In this document: in pieces, positions 1 through 5,081 of the stretch
Layout of the letters: every line of letters starts with the position of its first letter
Position numbering within the stretch: the first letter of the stretch is position 1
DNA from: Gemmataceae bacterium
Lineage (GTDB): Bacteria; Planctomycetota; Planctomycetia; Gemmatales; Gemmataceae
Direction: 5' to 3'
DNA: 6,266 bases
NCBI GenBank assembly: GCA_025056835.1
Contig: JANWVS010000139.1
Span: 1-6,266, forward strand
Program-made: the position numbers and the translations under genes
The notes under the pieces: model-generated
Told to the model about the DNA's origin: nothing
The model's input: the letters and a program-made list of their open reading frames with translations, nothing else
The model's database searches: none

Positions 1-318
1 CAATTTCCCCTTGGCGCTGGCGAGGGCGCCGTCGCGGGCATTTTTCAGCCGTTTCTCTTCGCCTCCGTCGCCGGCCCCGGCGGGAAACTGCGTGACGCCG
101 ACGACGAGCACGCCATCCTTGAGACCGTCGTAGCTCCGGGTGGTGGCCTCGACCTTGCCCTCCGGCAGTTCCCACTGCTGTTTCTTCTCCTTGGGTGTGC
201 CGGGCAGCTTCACCGTGAAGCCGAGGTTCGGATAGGCCCAGACGCGCCACGAAGCCGGCGGACCGTTCTGACCGACCGCCGCCGTCAGCGTCACCATAAA
301 CAACAGGCGATTCATCAT
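1..318 (-). CDS. Small secreted protein of unknown function (3' part outside window)
   Basis: The reading frame is open from ATG at 318 down to base 1, giving 106 codons with the C-terminus beyond the window. The N-terminus reads MMNRLLFMVTLTAAVG: one Arg followed by a hydrophobic core, then a polar Gln/Asn/Pro stretch. This fits a Sec signal peptide, so the product is probably exported. After it comes W-R-V-W-A-Y-P-N-L-G-F-T-V-K-L-P-G-T-P (about residues 24-42), a 'GF-x-V-x-(L/M)-PG-x-P' pattern I associate with many small uncharacterised planctomycete secreted proteins. The rest alternates short beta-like stretches (residues 66-78) with a charged Lys/Glu-rich part. There are two adjacent ATGs (318 and 315) and no clear Shine-Dalgarno. 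A GTG at 357 is in frame but would put polar residues before the signal peptide. The gene starts 94 bases after the parB stop on the same strand, so it could share the parB transcript. Function not recognised. Confidence 0.7.
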   Translation of the reverse strand, partial: MMNRLLFMVTLTAAVGQNGPPASWRVWAYPNLGFTVKLPGTPKEKKQQWELPEGKVEATTRSYDGLKDGVLVVGVTQFPAGAGDGGEEKRLKNARDGALASAKGKL

Positions 319-412
319 GACGACAGTATCGTACTGCGCCAGGTTCGCGTCGATCACTCAGCAGCCGCCGGGCAGAGTCGGCCGAGGCCGCGTGCGGCTT
401 GCCCTCTCCATT

Positions 413-1288
413 CTACTTCCGTTGCAGCCGCTCGAGGATCCGCTCGAAGTCGTCGTGCGACTGGAAGTGAATGATGAACTGGCCTTTATCCTTGGCCGTG
501 ACGCGGATTTCGACCGGAGTGCCCAAGCTTTGACGCAACTCGTTTTCAAGGCTCTTGACATGACTCGTCTTGGTTTCACCACCGGAGCGGGCGGCGCTGT
601 CCTTGGTGCCGCTCGTCGCGGCGCCGGCTGCGTTTTCCTTCTGCTCGCGCAGCAGTGCTTCGGTTGCCTTGACGCTGAGGCCCATGGCGACGATCTGCTT
701 GAAGACGGCTACTTGCTTGTCGCGGGTCTTGATTCCCTTGAGGATTTTGGCATGGGCTTCGGTGATCTGCCCTTGGCGGAGGCCTTCCTGGACTTCCGGG
801 GCCAGTTCGAGAAGATTGATGAGGTTGGTGATCGTCGAACGAGCCAGGCCGATGCGCTGGGCCAGCTGTTCGTGATTGACGCCGAAACGCTCGACGTAGT
901 CTTTGAACCCTTGAGCTTTCTCGATCGGATTGAGGTCGGTGCGCTGGATGTTTTCGGCCAAGGCTGCTTCGACCACTTGCTGATCGCTCAATTGAACCAC
1001 GCGTACCGGCACGCTGTGGAGGCCCGCCTGCTGCGCTGCCCTTAGCCGCCGTTCGCCGGCGATGAGCTGGTAATGGTCTCCCAGCACGCGAACCACCAGC
1101 GGTTGCAAAATACCGTGTTCCTTAACACTGGCGCTGAGCGAGGCCAGTTCGTCCGGATCGAAGGTCTTGCGCGGCTGCCAGGGGTTGTGCTGAATCTTGG
1201 CCAAGGGCACTTCCAAGCCGTGTTGATCCGCCGTCGTCGCGGCGCCGTTGCCGCCCTCGCCGGCTGGTCCGATGCGTCGTTTGTCCAT
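413..1288 (-). CDS. parB: ParB/Spo0J-family chromosome partitioning protein
   Basis: This is a 291-residue ParB, a CTP-dependent DNA clamp that loads at parS sites, spreads on neighbouring DNA and helps segregate and organise the chromosome. Visible in order: a Gly/Ala-rich N-terminal tail (about 1-23); an N-terminal CTPase domain (about 25-117) with NPWQPRK (35-41), the CTP-binding box GERRLRAA (78-85) and ENIQR (112-116); a helix-turn-helix parS-binding domain whose core is about 137-162; a low-complexity Ala/Gly/Ser/Thr/Lys linker (about 219-243); and a C-terminal dimerisation domain (about 244-291). All family boxes are intact and the length is typical. The frame stays open upstream, but the ATG at 1288 is chosen because GGAGG sits 8 bases before it; the extra upstream residues are Arg-rich and unlike ParB. 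Two parS-like palindromes lie 150-210 bases upstream. The usual parA neighbour is not present; a PseG-like gene is divergent instead. Family assignment is secure. Confidence 0.96.
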   Translation of the reverse strand: MDKRRIGPAGEGGNGAATTADQHGLEVPLAKIQHNPWQPRKTFDPDELASLSASVKEHGILQPLVVRVLGDHYQLIAGERRLRAAQQAGLHSVPVRVVQLSDQQVVEAALAENIQRTDLNPIEKAQGFKDYVERFGVNHEQLAQRIGLARSTITNLINLLELAPEVQEGLRQGQITEAHAKILKGIKTRDKQVAVFKQIVAMGLSVKATEALLREQKENAAGAATSGTKDSAARSGGETKTSHVKSLENELRQSLGTPVEIRVTAKDKGQFIIHFQSHDDFERILERLQRK

Positions 1289-1296
1289 GGCAATTT

Positions 1297-1301
1297 CCTC
1301 C
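1297..1301 (-). promoter_or_regulatory. Shine-Dalgarno of parB
   Basis: On the minus strand GGAGG (followed by AAATTGCC) lies 8 bases before the ATG at 1288-1286. It is the strongest ribosome binding site in the window and decides the parB start against the longer in-frame reading. Confidence 0.85.
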
Positions 1302-1333
1302 GTGAATGGTTCGCTTTGTTCCCGGGCGGCGGG

Positions 1334-1362
1334 CTTATAGCAACGACGTCGGCGGCGCACAA
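1334..1362 (-). promoter_or_regulatory. Candidate sigma70-type promoter of parB
   Basis: On the minus strand TTGTGC (1362-1357, 3 of 6 matches to the -35 consensus) and TATAAG (1339-1334, 5 of 6 to the -10 consensus) are separated by exactly 17 bases. Transcription would start near 1327, giving a leader of about 39 bases that contains the parB Shine-Dalgarno. The nearer parS-like palindrome begins 77 bp upstream of the -35, so ParB bound there would not sit directly on the promoter but could reach it by spreading. Prediction only. Confidence 0.5.
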
Positions 1363-1438
1363 TCCGGACTGCCGGCTTTGGTCGGCGCGGTCGCCGTTGG
1401 GGTGTTAGGCAAGGTCAAGCCGGACGGTGCGGCCCCAA

Positions 1439-1452
1439 GTTCCGCGCGGAAC
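1439..1452. promoter_or_regulatory. parS: parS-like site 1 (perfect 14-bp palindrome)
   Basis: GTTCCGCGCGGAAC equals its own reverse complement. It has the size and outer bases of bacterial parS (general form GTTTCACGTGAAAC, with GTTCCACGTGGAAC also known) but carries GCGC in place of ACGT at the centre. It lies about 150 bases upstream of parB and is repeated exactly 45 bp away. The flanking bases are A on the left and A on the right, so the right half extends to the 8-base GCGGAACA form. ParB binding is inferred, not shown. Confidence 0.75.
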
Positions 1453-1463
1453 ATCGGAAAGCC

Positions 1464-1482
1464 TGGGCACATTCCTTGCCCA
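1464..1482. repeat. Inverted repeat between the two parS-like sites
   Basis: TGGGCA (1464-1469) and TGCCCA (1477-1482) form 6-bp arms around a 7-base spacer. The element fills the interval between the two parS-like palindromes and ends one base before site 2. It could be a binding site for another factor or be fortuitous in GC-rich DNA. Confidence 0.4.
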
Positions 1483-1483
1483 T

Positions 1484-1497
1484 GTTCCGCGCGGAAC
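1484..1497. promoter_or_regulatory. parS: parS-like site 2 (perfect 14-bp palindrome)
   Basis: This is a second identical copy of GTTCCGCGCGGAAC, centred 45 bp from the first. Here the left flank is T, giving the extended half TGTTCC of classical 16-bp parS, and the right flank is G. Two exact copies of a 14-bp palindrome this close, next to parB, are very unlikely by chance and point to a ParB loading cluster. Confidence 0.75.
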
Positions 1498-1512
1498 GAA
1501 GCGCGCGACCGG

Positions 1513-1535
1513 CAAACCAAGACGAAAAAAGTGAC
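1513..1535. repeat. A-tract/T-tract inverted repeat
   Basis: CGAAAAAA (1513-1520) and TTTTTTCG (1528-1535) are perfect 8-bp arms around a 7-base spacer, in an otherwise very GC-rich region. Because it lies between divergent gene starts a terminator role is not expected. It may act as bent or easily opened DNA, or as an UP-like element. It begins 16 bases after parS-like site 2. Confidence 0.5.
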
Positions 1536-1573
1536 CTTTTTTTCGAGTGCTGGCTTGTTGTAAGATTCCGCCC

Positions 1574-1702
1574 GTTGCGACGACCGGAACCGTCGCGACC
1601 AGGTTTGGGAACCCGCCCAAACCCTCAGAGAAGAGGATCACGGATGAAGGGATTCATCCCGGCAGCGGCCCGGAATCGCTGCCCTGGTCCCCATCTCCTC
1701 TT
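1574..1702 (+). promoter_or_regulatory. Possible structured RNA leader (four hairpins plus a closing stem)
   Basis: Read as plus-strand RNA, four consecutive hairpins can be drawn. The first is 1574-1582 with 1591-1599 (9 bp including one G-U, 8-base loop). The second is 1602-1609 with 1616-1623 (8 bp, 6-base loop). The third is 1642-1648 with 1653-1659 (7 bp, GGGA loop). The fourth is 1661-1667 with 1677-1683 (7 bp, 9-base loop). In addition AAGAGGA (1631-1637) can pair with TCCTCTT (1696-1702), enclosing the last two hairpins as a three-way junction. A -10-like TAAGAT at 1561-1566 would start transcription at about the first hairpin, though no matching -35 is visible. I do not recognise a known riboswitch or small-RNA class, and there is no U-tract to make any of these a terminator. 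It could be the 5' leader of the PseG-like gene or a small RNA. Confidence 0.4.
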
Positions 1703-1715
1703 AGCTGTCCCTTAG
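1644..1715 (+). CDS. Possible 23-residue leader peptide
   Basis: ATG at 1644 is preceded by AAGAGGA with 6 bases of spacing, a better ribosome site than that of the downstream PseG-like gene. The ORF encodes 23 residues, beginning MKGFIPAAARN and ending LLLAVP, with the stop at 1713-1715. It lies inside the hairpin region: its start codon is within the 1642-1659 stem and its Shine-Dalgarno can be paired with bases inside the ORF (1696-1702). There is no run of one amino acid of the kind that drives classical attenuation. It may equally be chance; no family is recognised. Confidence 0.25.
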   Translation: MKGFIPAAARNRCPGPHLLLAVP

Positions 1716-1879
1716 CGGTTGCTCCCGTTGAGCGGTTGCCGCGCTGTGACCGGGCTTTCCCCGCGCTGGCGCTGTTGCGGCCGGCGTGGACCGCTCTCGC
1801 CGCGTTTCCGCTCGGCACCACGACTGCCGACCGCCGGGACCTCTGAGCCGAGCTTCTCCCGGAACCGAGGAACTCAGGC

Positions 1880-2986
1880 ATGAATCGCAATCCGATCTTT
1901 CTTCGCGTCGACGCCACCAACGCCACCGGCTACGAACGTCTGGCACGCAACCTCGTGCTGGCCGCCGCGCTGCAGCGCCGCCGTCGACCGGTTTATTTTC
2001 TCTCTCGGCTCGAACCCAACGGCCTGGCCATGACCATCAAGCGCGGCGCCAACAACTGGTTGGCCATGAATCACGCTGTCGCCACGGCCGCCGACCTCGA
2101 GGAAACGATGCGGCACATCCGCCAGCTCCAACCTGCCGCGATCTTCGTCGACGACGCTGGCGCCACACACGATTACCTGGCCGAGTTGGTCGCCGCCGGC
2201 TTGACCGTGCTGTCCATCGACCATCTCGCCGCTGCCTCGCTGCCTAGCCATGTCATCGTCAATCCGCTGCTGGGACCGAGTAAGGAGAACTACGAATTCC
2301 AACCGCGGGCCCAATTGCTCTTCGGACGACGTTACACCCTCGTCCGCCCGGAAATCCGCCGGCAGCGGCCCACCCGTGCCCAGGAACCGGCGCCCTTGGC
2401 CGCCATGGTCGACGGCAAACCTAGCGGACAATTCCGGGCCTTGGTGGCCCTGGGTGAAGACGACCCCAATCGGCAAACGATTCAACTGGCCAAACTCCTC
2501 CTATCGGCCCCACGCATCGGCAAAGTCGACGTCATCGTTCGTCGTGAGCATCCCCAACTCGAAGCCATCAAGTCCCTCGTCGCCGACCATCCGGGCCGCT
2601 TGGAGTTGGCGCTGGAGCCGGCCGAAATCGCCGCCCGACTGGTCCGCTGCCATTTCGCTGTCACTGCCGGCACCGGCTGGTCCAACGAACTGGCCTGTAT
2701 CGGTGTGCCGCAGCTTGTGATCGTCCAAAACGAGCAGCATTGGCCCAACGCCCAGCGCCTGGAAGAGGAAGGCTGCGCCTCGTGTCTGGGCTGGCACGAA
2801 AACGTCTCCGCCGCCACCCTTCGCACCGCGGTGCACAACTTGCTGACCGACCCGCTCGAACGTCAGGCGATGGCCCGTTGCGGCCGCAAGCTCATCGACG
2901 GACGCGGCCCCGACCGTCTGGTCAACGCCATGGAAATCGTCCTGGCCGGCGCTGCCCGCCGCACCGTCGTGCCGCTGGCCGCGTGA
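1880..2986 (+). CDS. PseG/SpsG-like sugar-nucleotide hydrolase or GT-B fold protein
   Basis: The 368-residue product resembles PseG (a UDP-sugar hydrolase of pseudaminic acid synthesis) and the SpsG spore-coat polysaccharide proteins, which share a MurG-like GT-B fold. The N-terminal half shows F-L-R-V-D-A-T-N-A-T-G-Y-E-R-L-A-R-N (7-24), aligned to the family's 'R-x-D-x-GTGH-x-x-R' start; then FVDD (89-92), SIDHLA (112-117), NPLLG (128-132) and GRRYTLVRPE (149-158). The C-terminal half has AVTAGTGWSNELACIGVP (260-277) and NEQHWPNAQRLEEEG (284-298), matching the family's GAGG...W-E...G-P...N-Q region, with Glu270 in the conserved acidic position. The His of the GTGH motif, proposed as catalytic in PseG, is Tyr18 here, so the reaction may differ. 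No signal peptide or membrane segment is seen; it is cytoplasmic. The ATG has GAGG 9 bases upstream. No pseB/C/F/H/I neighbours are present, so a true pseudaminic acid role is doubtful. Confidence 0.75.
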   Translation: MNRNPIFLRVDATNATGYERLARNLVLAAALQRRRRPVYFLSRLEPNGLAMTIKRGANNWLAMNHAVATAADLEETMRHIRQLQPAAIFVDDAGATHDYLAELVAAGLTVLSIDHLAAASLPSHVIVNPLLGPSKENYEFQPRAQLLFGRRYTLVRPEIRRQRPTRAQEPAPLAAMVDGKPSGQFRALVALGEDDPNRQTIQLAKLLLSAPRIGKVDVIVRREHPQLEAIKSLVADHPGRLELALEPAEIAARLVRCHFAVTAGTGWSNELACIGVPQLVIVQNEQHWPNAQRLEEEGCASCLGWHENVSAATLRTAVHNLLTDPLERQAMARCGRKLIDGRGPDRLVNAMEIVLAGAARRTVVPLAA

Positions 2987-3049
2987 TCGACGCGCCGCTC
3001 GCTCGGCGAAGACGCGGTGAGCTGACGGTCGGCGGCGGTCGTAAGTCTG

Positions 3050-3066
3050 CCCTTGGCTTCCAAGGG
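3050..3066 (+). repeat. Short perfect hairpin before polX
   Basis: CCCTTGG (3050-3056) and CCAAGGG (3060-3066) make a 7-bp stem with a CTT loop in the 151-base gap between the PseG-like stop and polX. No U-tract follows, so it is a poor intrinsic terminator. A -10-like TATCAT lies at 3072-3077, close to where a polX promoter would be, but no -35 is found at normal spacing. The hairpin could be an operator or be fortuitous. Confidence 0.35.
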
Positions 3067-3137
3067 GTGCGTATCATGAACTTCAGGCCGTTGCCGAAGC
3101 CGGTCCGGTGTTCCCAGGTTGCACGGAGACCGCCGCC

Positions 3138-4907
3138 ATGGACAAAGCCGAAGTTGCCGCGGTGCTCGACGAGATCGCCGTGCTCCTGGAGCTTCAGGGC
3201 GAAAACCCGTTCCGCTGCAACGCCTACGCTCGGGCGGCACGCGCCCTCAACCAGCTCGAAGTCAACCTGGCGGACGTCATTCGCGAAGGCAAACTGGACG
3301 AGATCCCCGGCATCGGCGCCACGCTGCGCGACAAGATCACCACGCTGGCCACGACCGGTCGTCTCCCCTTTTACGAAGAGTTGAAGGCCAAGACGCCGCC
3401 CGGCCTGCTCGACATGCTCCGCCTGCCCGGCATCGGTCCGAAGAAGGTCAAAGCATTGTATGATTCCCTGGGCATCGACGATCTCGCCAAGCTCCAGGCA
3501 GCCTGCGCCGCGGGGCAGGTCGCCGAACTGAAGGGCTTCGGTCCCAAAACCCAGCAGAAGATCCTCGAGGGGATTGCCTTCTTGGGCCAGGCCGGTGAAC
3601 GCGTCCGCCTCGACCAAGCCTGGGCCGTGGCCGACCAGATCGTCGCTGCCCTGCGCCAGTGTCGGGGCATCGACCGGCTCGAAGTGTGCGGCTCGCTGCG
3701 GCGTCGCAAGGAGACCGTCAAGGACATCGACATCCTCGTCAGCTCGCGCCGCCCCGGCCCGATCATGGAGGCGTTCGTCAAGCTGCCGCTGGTGAAAAAG
3801 GTCCTCGGCCACGGCGAGACGAAAGCGAGCGTCGTTGTGGAGGCGGTCGACATCGAGGGTCGTCATGTCACCATGAACGCCGACCTGCGCGTCGTGACGG
3901 CGGCTCAGTTCCCGTTCGCCTTGAATTACTTCACCGGGAGCAAGGAGCACAACGTCGCCCTGCGGCAACGAGCAATCGACTATGGTCTGAAGCTCAACGA
4001 ATACGAGCTGGCCGGGCCGAAGAAGTGCGTGGCGTGCGACGACGAGGCGGACATTTACCAGGCCCTCGACCTCGACTACATACCGCCCGAGCTGCGTGAA
4101 GACACCGGCGAAATCGCCGCCGCGGCTGCCCACCGCTTGCCGCGCCTGATCGACGCCGACGACTTGCACGGTGTGTTCCATTGCCACACCAACTGGAGCG
4201 ACGGGTCGGCGACGCTCGAACAGATGGTCCAGGCAGCCCGCAGCCGCGGGTTTTCCTACCTCGGCCTCGGCGACCATTCGCAATCGCTGACGGTGGCCAA
4301 CGGCCTCAGCCCTCAGCGCGTTCGCCAGCAGATCGCCGAGATCGACGCCCTCAACGCCCGCCTCAAGGGGTTCCGCGTGTTCAAGGGGACCGAGTGCGAC
4401 ATTCTGCCGGATGGTTCCCTCGATTACGACGAGCAAACGTTGGCGTTGTTCGATTACGTCGTCGCCAGCGTTCACACGCACTTCCACCAGAGCGTCGAGG
4501 AAATGACGCAGCGGATCATCCGCGCCATCAGTCATCCGCGCGTGACGATGCTCGGCCACGCCACGGGACGCCTGCTCCTTCGCCGGGACGCCTACAAGGT
4601 CGACCTCGACGCGGTGCTTCAGGCGGCGGCTCGCCACGGCACCATGATCGAAATTAACGCCAATCCCTATCGCCTTGACCTTGACTGGGTCCATTGCAAG
4701 CGGGCCAAGGCCTTGGGCGTCACGTTGGTAATTAATCCGGACGCCCACGGCCCCGCCGAACTGGATTATGCCCGGCGTTACGGCATCGCCGTTGCCCGCC
4801 GCGGCTGGCTGGAAAGGAAAGACGTGCTCAACACGCAGACCTTGGCGCAAGTGACGAAGACGCTGGCCGCCCGAGCGGCCCTGCCAAGAACGCTCGGCAA
4901 ATCTTAG
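3138..4907 (+). CDS. polX: DNA polymerase X with PHP 3'-5' exonuclease domain (PolX)
   Basis: This is a complete 589-residue bacterial family X polymerase, which fills short gaps in DNA repair (base-excision type) and trims 3' ends with its fused PHP domain. Helix-hairpin-helix signatures are IPGIG (56-60), LPGIG (96-100) and LKGFG (131-135). The nucleotidyltransferase core has CGSLRRRKETVKDIDILV (184-201), giving catalytic Asp196 and Asp198, and the third Asp249 in NADLRVV; FTGSKEHNVALRQRA (265-279) is the usual strongly conserved block. The C-terminal PHP domain keeps its metal ligands: HCH (348-350), GDHS (378-381), E419 in GTECDILPDG, H446 in ASVHTHF, H474 in LGHATGRLL, and PDAH (534-537). 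The length is normal for the two-domain form. ATG 3138 is chosen because GGAG lies 9 bases upstream; an upstream in-frame GTG (3108) would add 10 residues without family support. It is not tightly coupled to its neighbours. No damage is seen, so both activities are expected. Confidence 0.96.
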   Translation: MDKAEVAAVLDEIAVLLELQGENPFRCNAYARAARALNQLEVNLADVIREGKLDEIPGIGATLRDKITTLATTGRLPFYEELKAKTPPGLLDMLRLPGIGPKKVKALYDSLGIDDLAKLQAACAAGQVAELKGFGPKTQQKILEGIAFLGQAGERVRLDQAWAVADQIVAALRQCRGIDRLEVCGSLRRRKETVKDIDILVSSRRPGPIMEAFVKLPLVKKVLGHGETKASVVVEAVDIEGRHVTMNADLRVVTAAQFPFALNYFTGSKEHNVALRQRAIDYGLKLNEYELAGPKKCVACDDEADIYQALDLDYIPPELREDTGEIAAAAAHRLPRLIDADDLHGVFHCHTNWSDGSATLEQMVQAARSRGFSYLGLGDHSQSLTVANGLSPQRVRQQIAEIDALNARLKGFRVFKGTECDILPDGSLDYDEQTLALFDYVVASVHTHFHQSVEEMTQRIIRAISHPRVTMLGHATGRLLLRRDAYKVDLDAVLQAAARHGTMIEINANPYRLDLDWVHCKRAKALGVTLVINPDAHGPAELDYARRYGIAVARRGWLERKDVLNTQTLAQVTKTLAARAALPRTLGKS

Positions 4908-4938
4908 CCACGTCGACTCGCCGGGCCAATCGACGCAG

Positions 4939-4957
4939 CGCCGCCGGCCCGGCGGCG
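4939..4957 (+). terminator. GC-rich hairpin after polX, doubtful terminator
   Basis: CGCCGCCG (4939-4946) and CGGCGGCG (4950-4957) form an 8-bp all-GC stem with a 3-base loop, 31 bases after the polX stop. It is followed by GCTTGGTCCCTTGG rather than a U-run, so intrinsic termination would be weak at best. Confidence 0.3.
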
Positions 4958-4967
4958 GCTTGGTCCC

Positions 4968-4996
4968 TTGGCAAGCTCGCAGCGGCGTGTCACAAT
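4968..4996 (+). promoter_or_regulatory. Candidate sigma70-type promoter of the exported protease-like gene
   Basis: TTGGCA (4968-4973, 5 of 6 to the -35 consensus) and CACAAT (4991-4996, 4 of 6 to the -10 consensus) are separated by 17 bases. The -10 sits in a small A/T-rich island (4991-5006) within GC-rich surroundings. Transcription would begin near 5003, leaving a leader of about 75-80 bases before the start codon. Confidence 0.45.
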
Positions 4997-5081
4997 TAGT
5001 TAGATTGCGCGCGGCCTGCGGGTCGGCCTTGGAACGGCTTGGCCCCTCCGCCGACACGCCGCGGTCGGGAGCCAAATGTTC

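Larger units (their letters stand above)
1289..1879. other. 591-base divergent intergenic region
   Basis: This stretch separates parB (minus) from the PseG-like gene (plus). From left to right it holds the parB ribosome site and promoter, two parS-like palindromes with a smaller inverted repeat between them, an A/T-tract inverted repeat, a weak plus-strand -10-like TAAGAT (1561-1566) without a good -35, and a run of hairpins (1574-1702) overlapping a small ORF with a good Shine-Dalgarno. In 1703-1879 I see only a 9-base direct repeat (AGCGGTTGC at 1714-1722 and 1731-1739) and the modest GAGG before the PseG-like start. No convincing larger gene is present on either strand. Confidence 0.7.

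Noticed and set aside
317..1045. 242-codon open frame on the plus strand
   Set aside because: It is antisense to parB, which is unmistakable on the minus strand; the plus-strand product has no recognisable features.
1289..1360. Longer parB start adding 24 Arg-rich residues
   Set aside because: The extension contains the presumed parB promoter -10 region and is unlike ParB N-termini, whereas ATG 1288 has an ideal GGAGG.
1602..1623. Intrinsic terminator at the GGTTTGGG/CCCAAACC hairpin
   Set aside because: The stem is strong but is followed by C/A-rich sequence with no U-tract, and no plus-strand gene ends upstream of it.
1405..1641. 78-codon minus-strand frame across the parS-like sites
   Set aside because: Its repeated V-P-R-G-T-W arises only because the two identical palindromes are read in the same frame. 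It is not a parA remnant and has no ribosome site.
1547..1846. 99-codon plus-strand frame upstream of the PseG-like gene
   Set aside because: No ribosome site, Pro/Ala/Arg-rich composition typical of non-coding GC-rich DNA, and it runs through the hairpin region.
1289..1879. Replication origin next to parB/parS
   Set aside because: I see no DnaA boxes of the TTATCCACA type, no dnaA/dnaN/gid genes and only one short A/T-rich element, so an origin is not supported here.
3108..3137. Upstream GTG start for polX
   Set aside because: It would add ten residues not seen in the family, while ATG 3138 has GGAG at good spacing and begins the normal M-D-K-x-E-V N-terminus.
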